A DNA stretch of 64,000 nucleotides from Anaerorhabdus furcosa (GCF_900167375.1 NZ_FUWY01000004.1:1-64000); one strand, 5' to 3'. Positions 8,973-19,383 are shown, counted from the first letter of the stretch. The notes: generated by a model from the letters alone, not told the origin. Made by a program: numbers and translations.

Positions 8973-11900
8973 TTAGTCCTCCTTTTTGAAGTAGTTGACA
9001 CCACTTGCGAAAATATTTTGCTTTTTGTTACCAGGAATATTTTGGAATACACCCTCTACATAACGCTCTGAATGCCCCATTTTTCCTAAAATCTTTCCAT
9101 CTCTTGAAACAATACCTTCTATTGCATATGTACTACCATTGATATTATAACGAGGATCATTGCTTGCATTACCTTGGTCATCACAATACTGGAATGCAAT
9201 TTGTCCATAACGAATTAATTCTTCAAGTTTGTCATCACTACAAACAAATTTTCCTTCACCATGACTAAACGCAATCATATGATCACTGTTTACTTCTAAG
9301 TCTTGTAACCAAGGTGAGTTATTTGAAGCAACCTGCGTATGTGCCATAAGTGAGATATGACGATTGATATCATTACGATAGAGTGTAGCATCTTCTTTTG
9401 TAAGTTGTTGGATTTCACCATAAGGTAATAAACCAGATTTCAACAATGCTTGGAAACCATTACAGATTCCAATTATTAATCCATCTCTATCTAATAAACG
9501 ATGTACCGCCGCTTTGACTTTATCATTTTGTAAAACATTCACAATGAATTTTGCACTTCCATCAGGTTCATCACCACTAGAGAATCCCCCTGGAATGGCC
9601 ATGATATGGCAGTGATCTAAAACTTCAACTAAATGCTCTATTGATTGATTAATATCTTTCTCTGTTAGATTTCTAAATACAACAAATTCTCCAATCGCTC
9701 CTTCATCTTCAAAGGCACGTTTGATGTCATACTCACAATTGTTTCCAGGGAAGACAGTAATACAAACTCGTGGCTTATCTACTGTTTCTTTTGCTTTAAA
9801 ACGATTCTTTGTTTCATAGCAATTTGTTCTAACTAATTTTTCATTTCCTTTTGCAAGGCGTGGGTAATATGGATCCATCATGGATGTCCATGCACTTACC
9901 ACCTCATCATGAGTTAATTCAACTCCATTGATTTTGTATCCTTCCTCAATTGTTTTACCAATAACTTGGTAACGAGAATCCATCAAAGGTTCACATGTTT
10001 CAACAACAATTGCTCCTGGTATCATTTTTAAACCATTATGTTTTGTATTCAATTCAAATCCAATCTTATTTCCAAAACTCATTTTCAAACAAGAAGCGAT
10101 AAATCCACCTTCTTCAACAACATAACTAGAAAGTATTTTTCCTTGTTCAATTTGTTTTGTTATATCATGAAAGATTTCATCGTAACTACTTAAATCAGGA
10201 TATCCAGTTGAATCAATTGTAGGAAGGTAAATTCCTAGCGTATGATTACTATCTTTAAGTTCACTAGAAACAATGTGATTCATATCTGCTTTAGTACATG
10301 CAAATGAAATAAGAGTTGGTGGAACGGTAAGTTCATTAAATGTTCCTGACATACTGTCTTTTCCACCAATTGCTGCTTTATTAAAATAATCTTGAACACT
10401 CATTGCTCCTAGTAGTGCCTCAGTAACTCTACCCCACTTACTAGGTTCAAAATTCAAACGTTCAAAATATTCTTGGAATGAGAAATATGTATTCTTGATA
10501 TGACCTCCAACAGCAACTGTTTTAGCCAATGACTCTAGCACACTATACATTGCACCTGTAAAACAAGAATATTCCATTAAACGAGGGTTAAATCCATAAG
10601 TCAAAATTGAACAAGTATTTGTTTTACCATCAAGTACTGGTATTTTTTGTATCGATGCTTGAGTTGGTGTCATTTGATATTTACCACCAAAAGGCATATG
10701 AATTGTTGTAGCACCAATTGATGCATCAAACATTTCAACTAAACCTTTTTGACACGCAACATTGCGATCACTTATCGCTTTCAAAATATTTTCTTTTGTA
10801 CATTCTACATCCACCATTGGATTTTCTTTATCTGCTGTTTGGATGAGTACTTTTGTATTTTGTCTAGCCCCTGCTGAATCAACAAAACTACGCGCAATAT
10901 TAACAACTTCAGTTTGGTTTAATTTCATAATTAATCGAGGATCTTCAGTTACTTCTGCAACTTCATAAGCCTCTAGATTTTCTTCTTCAGCAAATTGAAT
11001 AAACTTATCTTTATTTTCTTTCGATACAACAACAGCCATTCTTTCTTGGCTTTCACTAATAGCAATTTCTGTTGCATTTAAGCCTGCATATTTAGTACGA
11101 ACTTGATCCAAATGAATGACTAATCCATCTGCCAGCTCACCAATTGCAACACATACTCCTCCAGCCCCAAAATCATTGCATTTCTTAATTAATTGTGTGC
11201 ATTCAGGATTTCTGAATAAGCGTTGTATTTTTCTTTCTTCTGGTGCATTTCCTTTTTGCACTTCACTTGCACAAGTATCCAATGAAGCTTGCGTGTGTTG
11301 TTTGCTAGAACCAGTTGCCCCACCAATTCCATCACGACCCGTTCTTCCACCTAGTAGAATAATAATATCACCAGCTACTGGTTTTTCACGCACAACTGCA
11401 TCCGCTTTTACTGCACCGACAACTGCACCAACTTCTAAATGTTTCGCAACATAATTATCATGATAGATTTCACGAACATATGTCGTAGGTAATCCAATTT
11501 GATTTCCATAACTTGAATTACCATGTGCTGATTTCTTACTAATCACTTGTTGTGGTAGTTTACCTTTAATTGTTTTATCCAATGGTAAAGTAATATCACC
11601 AGAACCTGTAATACGCATTGCTTGATAAACATAACTTCTACCACTAAGAGGATCACGAATAGCGCCACCAATACATGTAGATGCTCCACCATAAGGTTCT
11701 ATCTCTGTTGGGTGGTTATGTGTTTCATTCTTAAACTGTAATAACCATTTCTCAGTCTCTCCACCATGATCAACATCAATGAAAACAGAACATGCATTAA
11801 TTTCATCTGATATTTCTACATCTGGTAATAACCCTTTCAACCGTAAATAACGACTATTAATTGTCGCTAAATCCATTAATGTTTGTGGTTTTTCATCTCT

Positions 11901-12680
11901 ACCACAATGGTGTCTTAACTCCAAATAGCGATTATATGCATTTTGAATCGCATCTTGAAAACGACTTGTTTCAATTTTAACTTCAGTTAAACAAGTTTCA
12001 AATGTTGTATGACGACAATGATCAGACCAATAGGTATCTAATACTTTTATTTCAGTTTCTTTAGGATCTCTATTTTCAGATTTAAAATAATCTTGTACTA
12101 ATTTTAAGTCTTCAAATGACATAGCGAGACCCTTACTCTTTACAAAATCCTTTAATTGGTTTTCATCAAGTTGAATAAATCCACTAAAATCCTCAAGTGG
12201 TTTAATCTCTACATTTTGATCAATCGCTAAAATATCCAATTGTTTTTCTCTTGCTTCAATTGGATTAATTAAGTATTCCTTTATTCTTTGTAGTTCACTC
12301 TCTGAAAGATCACTCTTTAAAATAACAATTCTTCCTGTTGTGATTTGACAAGTTGATGATGGATTTAATAACTTAACACATTGCACTGCACTATCTGCTC
12401 TTTGATCATATTGACCTGGTAATGTTTCTATTGCTATATACTTCATTCCTTTTAAATCAATTACTTCACTTACTTCATCCACCATTACTTCTGAAAACAC
12501 TGATTTTTTTGCTTTTTCTAAATCATTTTCTTCAATTTGAAATACATCATAAGTAAGAATGATGCGAACCTCATCTACATTAATTTTTAAATTTTCATTG
12601 ATACTTTTGCAAAGATCAATTGCTTCAACCCTAAACCCTGGTTGTTTTTCTACAAATATACGTCGATTTATCAAAGTCAT
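8973..12680 (-). CDS. purL: Phosphoribosylformylglycinamidine synthase, single-chain PurL with fused glutaminase
   Basis: This enzyme converts FGAR to FGAM with ATP and glutamine. At 1235 residues it is the long PurL form: an N-terminal PurS-like part, two AIR-synthetase-type halves ([29 protein letters not shown]), and a C-terminal class I glutaminase with [24 protein letters not shown] and the nucleophile Cys in [13 protein letters not shown]. Separate purS and purQ genes are therefore not needed. It sits between purE and purM. The start has no strong Shine-Dalgarno site, so translation may lean on purE. Confidence 0.94.
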   Translation of the reverse strand: MTLINRRIFVEKQPGFRVEAIDLCKSINENLKINVDEVRIILTYDVFQIEENDLEKAKKSVFSEVMVDEVSEVIDLKGMKYIAIETLPGQYDQRADSAVQCVKLLNPSSTCQITTGRIVILKSDLSESELQRIKEYLINPIEAREKQLDILAIDQNVEIKPLEDFSGFIQLDENQLKDFVKSKGLAMSFEDLKLVQDYFKSENRDPKETEIKVLDTYWSDHCRHTTFETCLTEVKIETSRFQDAIQNAYNRYLELRHHCGRDEKPQTLMDLATINSRYLRLKGLLPDVEISDEINACSVFIDVDHGGETEKWLLQFKNETHNHPTEIEPYGGASTCIGGAIRDPLSGRSYVYQAMRITGSGDITLPLDKTIKGKLPQQVISKKSAHGNSSYGNQIGLPTTYVREIYHDNYVAKHLEVGAVVGAVKADAVVREKPVAGDIIILLGGRTGRDGIGGATGSSKQHTQASLDTCASEVQKGNAPEERKIQRLFRNPECTQLIKKCNDFGAGGVCVAIGELADGLVIHLDQVRTKYAGLNATEIAISESQERMAVVVSKENKDKFIQFAEEENLEAYEVAEVTEDPRLIMKLNQTEVVNIARSFVDSAGARQNTKVLIQTADKENPMVDVECTKENILKAISDRNVACQKGLVEMFDASIGATTIHMPFGGKYQMTPTQASIQKIPVLDGKTNTCSILTYGFNPRLMEYSCFTGAMYSVLESLAKTVAVGGHIKNTYFSFQEYFERLNFEPSKWGRVTEALLGAMSVQDYFNKAAIGGKDSMSGTFNELTVPPTLISFACTKADMNHIVSSELKDSNHTLGIYLPTIDSTGYPDLSSYDEIFHDITKQIEQGKILSSYVVEEGGFIASCLKMSFGNKIGFELNTKHNGLKMIPGAIVVETCEPLMDSRYQVIGKTIEEGYKINGVELTHDEVVSAWTSMMDPYYPRLAKGNEKLVRTNCYETKNRFKAKETVDKPRVCITVFPGNNCEYDIKRAFEDEGAIGEFVVFRNLTEKDINQSIEHLVEVLDHCHIMAIPGGFSSGDEPDGSAKFIVNVLQNDKVKAAVHRLLDRDGLIIGICNGFQALLKSGLLPYGEIQQLTKEDATLYRNDINRHISLMAHTQVASNNSPWLQDLEVNSDHMIAFSHGEGKFVCSDDKLEELIRYGQIAFQYCDDQGNASNDPRYNINGSTYAIEGIVSRDGKILGKMGHSERYVEGVFQNIPGNKKQNIFASGVNYFKKED

Positions 12681-12688
12681 AATTTTAC

Positions 12689-13171
12689 CTAATCAATCGT
12701 ACTTTCTAGTACTTTATTTTTCATATCTTCTTTATACTTAACAATCTTATCATGCATGCTTTGATCAAATGCACCAATGATTGTAGCTGCAAGAACAGCA
12801 GCATTTTTACACCCTGCTTTACCTACTGCTACAGTAGCCACTGGAACCCCTGCTGGCATTTGCACAATTGATAATAAACTATCTAAACCATCTAATGTTT
12901 TTGTTTTCATTGGTATTCCAATTACTGGCAATGTTTGACAACCCGCAATAACACCTGCTAAATGTGCTGCACCACCTGCTGCGGCAATAATTACTTTTAA
13001 TCCACGTTCATATGCAGCTCTTGCATAGGCAATTGTTTCATCTGGAGTACGATGAGCACTCAAAATTTTAGCCTCATACTCAATCCCAAAATCCTCTAAA
13101 ATTTGAAGAGTTTCCTTTACATCATCTAAATCGCTTTTTGAACCCATAACTACAGCTACTTGTACACTCAT
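12689..13171 (-). CDS. purE: N5-carboxyaminoimidazole ribonucleotide mutase
   Basis: Class I PurE, 160 residues, moves the carboxyl group from N5-CAIR to CAIR. Diagnostic segments are VVMGSKSDLDDV, LSAHRTPDE (substrate loop with the catalytic His), GGAAHLAGV and VAVGKAGCKNAA. The ATG at 13171 has GGGAGGAAA nine bases upstream and is preferred to the longer frame. It is the first gene after the guanine-type riboswitch. No purK, purC, purF or purB is in the window. Confidence 0.94.
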   Translation of the reverse strand: MSVQVAVVMGSKSDLDDVKETLQILEDFGIEYEAKILSAHRTPDETIAYARAAYERGLKVIIAAAGGAAHLAGVIAGCQTLPVIGIPMKTKTLDGLDSLLSIVQMPAGVPVATVAVGKAGCKNAAVLAATIIGAFDQSMHDKIVKYKEDMKNKVLESTID

Positions 13172-13194
13172 CTTAGTTTCCTCCCTTAACAAGT

Positions 13195-13223
13195 AAAAAG
13201 ACATTGAAGTCTACCTCAATGTC
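13195..13223 (-). terminator. Riboswitch expression-platform terminator upstream of purE
   Basis: An 8-bp stem (GACATTGA / TCAATGTC) with an 8-base loop is followed by a T run just before purE. TGAGGTAGA in its left arm and loop is an exact complement of TCTACCTCA in the aptamer core, so core and terminator can compete. Confidence 0.8.
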
Positions 13224-13240
13224 TACAAAACAAAAAAACT

Positions 13241-13310
13241 GTTTTGTAGTCTCACCATTACGGTAGTGAGGTAGAAACTTGTGGACCAATTACCACATTT
13301 ATACAAAAAC
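13241..13310 (-). promoter_or_regulatory. Purine riboswitch aptamer, guanine class
   Basis: Read on the minus strand, the core shows GTATAAA, a P2 stem TGTGG/CCACA with loop TAATTGGT, the invariant TTTCTACC, a P3 stem CTCAC/GTGAG with loop containing CCGTAA, and ACTAC closing P1 against TTTTGTA. The base in the ligand-specifying position 74 is C, as in guanine (not adenine) aptamers. With the terminator at 13195-13223 it should switch off purE-purD when guanine is plentiful. Confidence 0.93.
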
Positions 13311-13339
13311 AAAAAGAGTTCATGGAAAAAATCCACGAA

Positions 13340-13390
13340 TCAATTAATTGTACTTGAAAGAGAAACAGTATATTTAGATAACAATGTCAT
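13340..13390 (-). other. Possible 16-aa upstream ORF in the pur leader
   Basis: The ATG at 13388-13390 is preceded by GGGGAGGTAAGCAG, a strong ribosome binding site. The frame encodes MTLLSKYTVSLSSTIN and ends before the aptamer. It has no run of a regulatory codon. It may be a chance site or a translated leader influencing riboswitch folding. Confidence 0.3.
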
Positions 13391-13416
13391 CTGCTTACCT
13401 CCCCTTCAACACCAAA

Positions 13417-13445
13417 ATCATAACAAATAAACCAATCTTTTTAAA
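13417..13445 (-). promoter_or_regulatory. Weak candidate promoter of the pur operon
   Basis: TTTAAA, a 17-base spacer and TATGAT lie about 105 bases before the aptamer on the minus strand. The -35 match is poor; it is the best candidate I see between the previous gene and the leader. Confidence 0.35.
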
Positions 13446-13477
13446 GGAAAATTTGCTTTTTTTCGCATTTTACTAAA

Positions 13478-13897
13478 TCACGCCAATGCTTCTCGATATT
13501 TCCAAGCATTTACCCCAAAAAGGATTCCGGCAAGAAATAGTGCAGCCCCTAGTCCTGTATAGAAAAAGGCAATAAATGAATCTGGTGCAAGGTTAAAAGT
13601 TCGAATCAATATACCAAAGGTCATCATAAATGCCATAATTAAAAATGATTTTAAATCAAAGAATTTATAAAATAGTTGGTATTTCTCTTCATAATTGATA
13701 ATTCTATTTGTATGTTTAACAACAAGTTTAGAAAAAATAAGAAACCAAAAGATTAAAAATACACCAATTGATAAGAGTATATTCAATACAGTGATGTGAT
13801 TAACATAAGTAATCAAACCTATTCTTACAATATTAAAACCTGCAGCCATCCATACAATACTTGCGATAACAAGCAATGTTTGTTTTTTGACTTTCAT
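13478..13897 (-). CDS. Small integral membrane protein of unknown function, 139 aa
   Basis: Four hydrophobic spans are visible: about residues 8-30, 38-57, 85-103 and 110-128. A charged cytoplasmic loop (KHTNRIINYEEKYQLFYKFFDLK) lies between the second and third. No catalytic motif is recognised. It precedes the pur leader on the same strand but is separated from it by about 90 bases. It is probably its own unit. Confidence 0.6.
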   Translation of the reverse strand: MKVKKQTLLVIASIVWMAAGFNIVRIGLITYVNHITVLNILLSIGVFLIFWFLIFSKLVVKHTNRIINYEEKYQLFYKFFDLKSFLIMAFMMTFGILIRTFNLAPDSFIAFFYTGLGAALFLAGILFGVNAWKYREALA

Positions 13898-14000
13898 ATC
13901 ATATCTCCATAATTACAGTGTTTTTCTAATATGAACACTGTTCACTATGAAGTTTACTACCCTATTTATTCACTGTCAAATAGAATGCTCTTAACAATAT

Positions 14001-14027
14001 AAAAAGCCAAATCTTTTTGATTTGACT
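14001..14027 (-). terminator. Intrinsic terminator after the 161-aa membrane protein gene
   Basis: A 9-bp stem (AGTCAAATC / GATTTGGCT, with a G-T pair) is followed on the minus strand by TTTTT. It sits right after the stop at 14030. Confidence 0.7.
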
Positions 14028-14029
14028 TA

Positions 14030-14515
14030 TTATTTTTTCATTCTTCTGTATTTTTTACCAATTTTTTCTTTTAATGTTTTTTCTACTAAATCCGCTCTTT
14101 TCAAATCAAATACAACTTCAGTTTGAAAATTACCTGATTTTTGTTTTCCATCCTTATAAGAAAAGAAAACAATAAATTTATTTTTTTCTTTTTTATAGTC
14201 GTAATCAATCACATCATTAAACGATACATAGTTTCCAATTAAGAAAAATCCATCATCGGTAATTCCATCTTGTAAGAAAATGAACATTGAAATTGCAAAA
14301 CACATGATAACTGAACGAATCATTTCACCAATATTTCCCCAATAGATAAATATCGTAACAATCGCAAAGATGAGAGCAACAAAGAACATAATTCTTGTGG
14401 CTGTAACAAATTTGCCATAAATTCTAACTGTTTTTTGCATACGAACTAATTTGAAACTCAACCAAAATGCAATTGCTAAGAATACACCTGTTAACACTAA
14501 ATTCATGAAATCCAT
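14030..14515 (-). CDS. Membrane protein with C-terminal PH-like domain, unknown function
   Basis: The first 90 residues contain hydrophobic spans (about 5-22, 40-60 and 68-85). The last 70 residues are polar, alternate strands (GYVSFNDVIDYDYK-type, then KFIVFFSYKDG) and end in a Lys/Arg-rich tail. The arrangement resembles small Gram-positive DUF5673-type proteins, but I do not assign a function. It lies 13 bases downstream of the LUD-domain gene and likely shares its transcript. Confidence 0.55.
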   Translation of the reverse strand: MDFMNLVLTGVFLAIAFWLSFKLVRMQKTVRIYGKFVTATRIMFFVALIFAIVTIFIYWGNIGEMIRSVIMCFAISMFIFLQDGITDDGFFLIGNYVSFNDVIDYDYKKEKNKFIVFFSYKDGKQKSGNFQTEVVFDLKRADLVEKTLKEKIGKKYRRMKK

Positions 14516-14528
14516 AAGTACCTACTTT

Positions 14529-15161
14529 CTAATAACCAAAATCTTCCTTAACAATTATAACATGAATTCTTTCTCTTAGGTGAGATTCTGTTGTGATTAC
14601 TTTACTACCACATATTCTTTGATGATGAGCACAATCTACACAATGTCCTAGTGTTACACAGGGTGTTGATTTATTTAATCGAACACAGTTAGCAGGTGCT
14701 GCAATTTGTTCAACACGTTCGATTGCACTAGGAATATCCTTCACTATTTTATTCCATCCAACAATGACTAAAACACGATCTGGACCAAATGTTAATGCCG
14801 CAACACGATTACCATTACCATCAACATTGTATAATTGACCATCCATTGTGATTGCATTTGAACTCATTAAATAGGTATCACAAGTTAAAGCTTGATGAAA
14901 TATTTCGAAGGCATCTTCAGCATGATAGCGATCAAGATATGTAATCCGATTGTTTTGTTCAAGATAATCAATGATACCCATCTCAAAGAGTGTCATTGAA
15001 CCACCAACACTTACAACTTCACCATCTTGAATTAACTCATCCACCAAAGTTAGACACTCACTCCCATTTTCAACAACATCTACTTTGAATTTATGACTCT
15101 CTAACTTTTCTTTGCACAGTGTTACATGATTTTCTAGTGTTGCCCTTAAATTTTTATCCAT
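14529..15161 (-). CDS. LUD-domain protein (LutC/YkgG-like)
   Basis: The 210-residue protein has the LUD/DUF162 layout: an N-terminal helix, then SVGGSMTLFEMGIIDYL, the SSNAITMDGQLYNVDGNGNRVAALTFGP block, and a C-terminal Cys/His cluster (CVTLGHCVDCAHHQRICG). LUD proteins are linked to lactate-utilisation iron-sulfur complexes, but no lutA or lutB neighbour is present, so the role is open. The ATG at 15161 follows GAGGTG. The gene is 17 bases after the RibD-C-like gene. Confidence 0.7.
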   Translation of the reverse strand: MDKNLRATLENHVTLCKEKLESHKFKVDVVENGSECLTLVDELIQDGEVVSVGGSMTLFEMGIIDYLEQNNRITYLDRYHAEDAFEIFHQALTCDTYLMSSNAITMDGQLYNVDGNGNRVAALTFGPDRVLVIVGWNKIVKDIPSAIERVEQIAAPANCVRLNKSTPCVTLGHCVDCAHHQRICGSKVITTESHLRERIHVIIVKEDFGY

Positions 15162-15178
15162 TGTTATCACCTCTTTCT

Positions 15179-15865
15179 CTATTTTAATACTTCATAGCGT
15201 AATCTTACAAATGAATTTTCTAATGTTTGTGCTTCAATCAATCGACAACTACTCAACAAATGTAACTGATTACTTGAAGTTATTGACTCACCATCAATTA
15301 GCGATGTTGTATCTTTTCCACCTACTAATAATGGAGCAATCACAATATCAAGATAATCAAAGCATTTATGTCTTAAGAAATATCCATTCATTGATCCACC
15401 AGATTGAATCGTTAATCGATCTACCTTGTAGTTACTTGCTAATTCATCTAACAGTTTTTCACCATCAAATTTTTCTTGATAGAGTATTGATAAATTATCT
15501 AGGTTCATTGCATAAGCAGGATGATTTTTATTTGTTGTAACAATTACTAACTGCTTTAACCAACTGCAAAGGTGAAGAATACCCTTTTCATTCAAATGTG
15601 GTTTATTATCGATAATTACAAATGAAACTGGAGATTTAAATTGTGCAACTGCCTTATCATTCATTCCCACTTTTTCCATAACACGACCACTATTTAATGA
15701 CCACAAATCAGTGCATTGTTCCAAATCATAATACTGCCCAATTCCTTCTTTTACACCCACTATTGTTTTCCAATCTTTGTCAGAATCTAATTCATCACTG
15801 TCACCACTTGTAATCTTTCCATCAATCGACATTAACATAAACAAAGTTGTAATTGGTCTTTTCAT
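15179..15865 (-). CDS. RibD C-terminal-domain (DHFR-like) reductase
   Basis: This 228-residue protein resembles the reductase half of RibD: TTLFMLMSIDGKITSGDS at the N-terminus, then KSPVSFVIIDNKPHL, LTIQSGGSMNGYFL (NADPH loop) and DIVIAPLLVGGKDTTSLI. There is no deaminase domain, and a complete riboflavin pathway is not here. It may be a stand-alone pyrimidine or pterin reductase. Start ATG follows GAGGTGATGTT. It lies just downstream of ribU but is separated by a terminator. Confidence 0.7.
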   Translation of the reverse strand: MKRPITTLFMLMSIDGKITSGDSDELDSDKDWKTIVGVKEGIGQYYDLEQCTDLWSLNSGRVMEKVGMNDKAVAQFKSPVSFVIIDNKPHLNEKGILHLCSWLKQLVIVTTNKNHPAYAMNLDNLSILYQEKFDGEKLLDELASNYKVDRLTIQSGGSMNGYFLRHKCFDYLDIVIAPLLVGGKDTTSLIDGESITSSNQLHLLSSCRLIEAQTLENSFVRLRYEVLK

Positions 15866-15942
15866 AACATCACCTCAAGACTATGGTAACAAGATATTTT
15901 CAAATTGCAATCATCATTTAAATTATCACAAGCAAAATAAAA

Positions 15943-15971
15943 ATATGCACTCACTTTACATGAATGCATAT
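15943..15971 (-). terminator. Terminator after ribU
   Basis: An 11-bp stem (ATATGCATTCA / TGAGTGCATAT, one G-T pair) with a 7-base loop is followed on the minus strand by TTTTATTTT. Confidence 0.75.
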
Positions 15972-15980
15972 TCATTCAAC

Positions 15981-16517
15981 TTAACTATTTTTTTCTAGTT
16001 TCAATATTCTTAACACTGGTTTATATAAAAGTAATACAAAGATTAAATTCATACATCCTTTAAATAAATTGAATGGTAAAAATGCTGGAATTAACAACTT
16101 TACAACCGCTTCCCTTGCAATACCCATATAAAGTGGTGTAATCAAATAATTCCATATCATCATTCCAAGAGTCATCGTAAATACACCAATCACCAACCCA
16201 ATAATTGCACTTTTAAATGATGGATTTCTTTTGTAAATAAATGCTGCAACACATGCAAAACTACAGCTTGATATTATATTCATGATACATCCAATTACCC
16301 CAGTACCACTAACTGTAATCATTTCAATAATAGATACAATTGATGAAATCGCAAGTGCTGCTAAAGGACCATACATAAATCCTCCCAGCGTAATAATTAC
16401 ATCTTTTGGATCATACTTTAAGAATAAAACGATGGGTATCCTTCCTACTACCATCACAACATAAGCAATAGCACAAAGCATCGCCAGTACTGCAAGTTTT
16501 TTAACTCTTGAATTCAT
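15981..16517 (-). CDS. ribU: Riboflavin ECF transporter substrate-binding (S) subunit
   Basis: RibU is the membrane S component that binds riboflavin and works with a shared EcfA/EcfA'/EcfT module encoded elsewhere. The N-terminus has KKLAVLAMLCAIAYVVM, then the KYDPKDVIITLGGF segment and GPLAALAISSIVSIIEM, all typical of RibU. Five to six hydrophobic spans fill 178 residues. The ATG at 16517 has AGGAGGAG just upstream. The FMN riboswitch immediately ahead supports the substrate call strongly. Confidence 0.92.
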   Translation of the reverse strand: MNSRVKKLAVLAMLCAIAYVVMVVGRIPIVLFLKYDPKDVIITLGGFMYGPLAALAISSIVSIIEMITVSGTGVIGCIMNIISSCSFACVAAFIYKRNPSFKSAIIGLVIGVFTMTLGMMIWNYLITPLYMGIAREAVVKLLIPAFLPFNLFKGCMNLIFVLLLYKPVLRILKLEKNS

Positions 16518-16537
16518 ACATTCTCTCCTCCTAATAG

Positions 16538-16573
16538 AAAACACCTGAAAAACGATTGTCTTTCAGGTGTTTT
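16538..16573 (-). terminator. FMN riboswitch terminator before ribU
   Basis: A 13-bp stem (AAAACACCTGAAA / TTTCAGGTGTTTT) encloses a 10-base loop. Its leading AAAACAC is also used by the antiterminator at 16567-16594. Confidence 0.88.
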
Positions 16574-16594
16574 ATCAAAAGGGTTGATAAACAC
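16567..16594 (-). promoter_or_regulatory. Antiterminator hairpin of the FMN riboswitch
   Basis: On the minus strand GTGTTTATCAA can pair with TTGATAAAACAC (one bulged base). This sequesters the left arm of the terminator and so would allow ribU transcription when FMN is scarce. Confidence 0.65.
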
Positions 16595-16700
16595 ATCTTC
16601 TTTCATCCAGACTTTACTGTCGCCACTGGAATTACACCAGTTCCTGCATATGCTCGCGGGGTTTACCGCCGATTGGGAATTTCACCCTACCCTGAAGACG
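16594..16700 (-). promoter_or_regulatory. FMN riboswitch (RFN element)
   Basis: The minus strand carries the invariant RFN blocks in order: CTTCAGGG, GGGTGAAATTCCC, CGGCGGTAAACCCCGCGAGC, GGAACTGGTGTAATTCC, GGCGACAGTAAAGTCTGGATG and a closing GAAGAT that pairs with GTCTTC. It lies 77 bases ahead of ribU. Confidence 0.97.
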
Positions 16701-16756
16701 TTTTGTATTCAAATGTTAATTATAAGATAACGTATAACCAACATCTTTTCAAGCCC

Positions 16757-19309
16757 TTATTTTTGTTTTATTACATACTCATCATTTTCAACATCAACAA
16801 GAAGCGTCTTTCCCGCAAGTGATTGTTCTTTTAAAATTTCTTTTGCAAGCAATGTTTCAATTGAACGTTGAATGTGACGTTTCATTGGTCGAGCACCAAA
16901 GACAGGATCAACACCACATTCGATGATTTTCGCTTTACATGCAGTACTAAATTCAACTGCAATATCTTTGTTTTGTAAACGGTGTGCTAATTCTTTCAAG
17001 AATTTATCGGCTATTTGTACAAGTACCGTATCACCTAATGCATTGAATACAACTAATTCATCAATACGATTAACAAACTCAGGTTTAAAATACTTACCTA
17101 CCTCTGTAATATAGTGATTATTTCTAAGTGCTTTATCTGCTTCAAATGCATATTGCGCACCTAGATTGCTTGTCATAATAATTAAAGTATTCTTAAAATC
17201 TACCGTTACTCCTTTAGAATCAGTAATACGTCCATCATCTAAAATTTGTAACAAGATATTAAATACATCAGGATGAGCTTTTTCAACTTCATCAAGTAAT
17301 ACAATAGAATATGGCTTACGTCGTACTGCTTCAGTTAGTTGCCCACCTTCTTCATAGCCTACATATCCAGGAGGAGCACCAATTAAACGAGATACACTGA
17401 ATTTTTCCATATACTCACTCATATCGATACGCACAATCTTTGATTCATCATCAAATAATTGTTGAGCCAATGCTTTTGCCACCTCAGTCTTACCAACACC
17501 TGTAGGTCCTAAGAAGAGGAATGATCCTATTGGTCTATTCTCATCTTGAATTTGAGCTTTAGAGCGAAGAATTGCTTCTGTAACAAGTTTTAGTGCTTCA
17601 TCTTGTCCCATGACTCTTTCTCTTAAAATATCTTCTAAATGTAATAGTTTTTCTCTTTGAGTTGTCATCAGTTTACTTACTTCAATATGCGTCCAACGTG
17701 CTACGATTTTCGCAATCATTTCTTCATCAACTATCTCTTTTAACATACGATCGTTATCAATGATTGATGCTTGTTTTATCTTTTCTTCCAATGCTGGAAT
17801 TTCTGAATACTTCAATTTACCTGCAAGTTCAAAATTACCATCATTTTCAGCATTTTGTAATTCACGTTTTTTACGTTCTAATTCTTCTTTAGCATTTTTA
17901 GCATCATCCAAACGTTTCTTTTCATCTTTCCATTTTTCTTCTAAGATTGCATATTCTTCTTTAATCGTAGATAACTCTTTCTTTAATTCTTCCAAACGTT
18001 GTTTCGACTTATCACTTTTTTCTTTCTTCAATGTTGTCGCTTCAATTTCAAGTTGCATTTTCTTACGATTTAATTCATCGAGTTCAGTAGGCATCGAATC
18101 AATTTCAACACGAATCGATGCACATGCTTCATCAATCAAATCTATTGCTTTATCAGGTAAAAAACGATCTGTAATATAACGGTGTGATAAAGAGGCTGAA
18201 GCAATGATAGCTTCATCTAGGATTTGTACACCATGATGCGCTTCAAATCTTTCCTTTAATCCACGTAATATTGAAACTGTATCCTCTACTGATGGCTCAT
18301 CCACTTGAATTTTTTGAAAACGTCTTTCCAAAGCAGCATCTTTTTCAATGTATTGACGATATTCATCAAATGTTGTAGCACCGATACATTTTAATTCACC
18401 ACGAGCTAACATTGGCTTCAATAAATTTGCAGCATCCATAGACCCTTCCGTTTTACCAGCTCCAACTAGATTATGAATTTCATCGATGAATAAAATGATA
18501 TTCCCATCTGCTTTCTTTACTTCATTTAAAACTGCTTTCAATCTTTCTTCAAACTCACCACGATATTTTGCACCTGCAATAAGTGAACCCATATCAAGCT
18601 CTATTACTTTCTTATCCTTTAACCCAAAAGGAACATCATTCCCTGCAATACGATGCGCTAAACCTTCAACAATTGCCGTTTTACCAACACCAGGCTCACC
18701 AATTAAAACTGGATTATTTTTTGTTTTTCTTGATAAGATTTGAATAATTCTACGAATTTCTTCATCGCGTCCAATTACTGGATCAATCTTACCTGATTTT
18801 ACATCTTCAACCAAATCTCGCCCATATTTCTCAAGTGCATCCATTTGATTTTCCATACTCATTTCAGTCATCCTCATTCCACCTCGTCTTTCTAATTCTA
18901 CTTTCTCTATTTGTTTTTCTGTTAATTTTGTTTTGTCGATAATTGCTTTTGAAACTTCAGAGCCATTAAATAACATACCAATAAGAAATGCAACAGTACT
19001 CATATAAGTTTCATCTTGCTTCTTACTCCATTTTAGTGCTTCATTATATCCATTGACAATGTATCTGCTCATCATTGGTTGTGGTACTTGGTCAACCTTA
19101 GGTAAACGCTCCATATAGGTATCAACTAATGAAAGAAGCGGTTCTTTATTAACTTCTAATCTTTTCCATAAACCATCTAACCCATCATCAAGAAACATTT
19201 CATGAAGGATATGTTCAGTTGCAATCTCACTATTCTTTAATTCTTGACTTAACTTTGCTGCTTGCATCAAAATTCGTTGAAGTCGTTCCGTCATTTTTTC
19301 AAAATCCAT
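16757..19309 (-). CDS. clpB: Protein disaggregase ClpB (AAA+ chaperone)
   Basis: ClpB pulls polypeptides out of aggregates together with DnaK/DnaJ/GrpE. Visible are the N-domain (residues 1-150), first AAA+ module with GEPGVGKTA and IDEIHN, a long coiled-coil middle domain (about 400-520, rich in Lys/Glu, characteristic of ClpB not ClpA), and a second AAA+ module with [20 protein letters not shown] and a sensor 2 GARPMKR. Length 850 is normal. The ATG at 19309 follows AGGAGGGAAC. A CIRCE element directly upstream puts it under HrcA. Confidence 0.96.
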   Translation of the reverse strand: MDFEKMTERLQRILMQAAKLSQELKNSEIATEHILHEMFLDDGLDGLWKRLEVNKEPLLSLVDTYMERLPKVDQVPQPMMSRYIVNGYNEALKWSKKQDETYMSTVAFLIGMLFNGSEVSKAIIDKTKLTEKQIEKVELERRGGMRMTEMSMENQMDALEKYGRDLVEDVKSGKIDPVIGRDEEIRRIIQILSRKTKNNPVLIGEPGVGKTAIVEGLAHRIAGNDVPFGLKDKKVIELDMGSLIAGAKYRGEFEERLKAVLNEVKKADGNIILFIDEIHNLVGAGKTEGSMDAANLLKPMLARGELKCIGATTFDEYRQYIEKDAALERRFQKIQVDEPSVEDTVSILRGLKERFEAHHGVQILDEAIIASASLSHRYITDRFLPDKAIDLIDEACASIRVEIDSMPTELDELNRKKMQLEIEATTLKKEKSDKSKQRLEELKKELSTIKEEYAILEEKWKDEKKRLDDAKNAKEELERKKRELQNAENDGNFELAGKLKYSEIPALEEKIKQASIIDNDRMLKEIVDEEMIAKIVARWTHIEVSKLMTTQREKLLHLEDILRERVMGQDEALKLVTEAILRSKAQIQDENRPIGSFLFLGPTGVGKTEVAKALAQQLFDDESKIVRIDMSEYMEKFSVSRLIGAPPGYVGYEEGGQLTEAVRRKPYSIVLLDEVEKAHPDVFNILLQILDDGRITDSKGVTVDFKNTLIIMTSNLGAQYAFEADKALRNNHYITEVGKYFKPEFVNRIDELVVFNALGDTVLVQIADKFLKELAHRLQNKDIAVEFSTACKAKIIECGVDPVFGARPMKRHIQRSIETLLAKEILKEQSLAGKTLLVDVENDEYVIKQK

Positions 19310-19321
19310 GTGTTCCCTCCT

Positions 19322-19348
19322 TTAGCACTTATTGATACAGAGTGCTAA
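19322..19348. promoter_or_regulatory. CIRCE operator (HrcA binding site) of clpB
   Basis: TTAGCACTT, a 9-base spacer, GAGTGCTAA: one mismatch from the CIRCE consensus. It begins 12 bases before the clpB start codon. Confidence 0.9.
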
Positions 19349-19364
19349 TTCTATTGTTTTAGAA

Positions 19365-19383
19365 AAGGGTCCCTAGGACCCTT
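19365..19383 (-). terminator. Terminator of the hrcA-dnaJ operon
   Basis: An 8-bp stem (AAGGGTCC / GGACCCTT) with a 3-base loop follows the dnaJ stop and is followed by TTCT. It separates dnaJ from clpB. Confidence 0.75.

Noticed and set aside
17760-18179. A 139-codon plus-strand frame, Ser/Phe-rich, inside clpB
   Set aside because: Antisense of the ClpB coiled-coil middle domain; clpB is intact across it.
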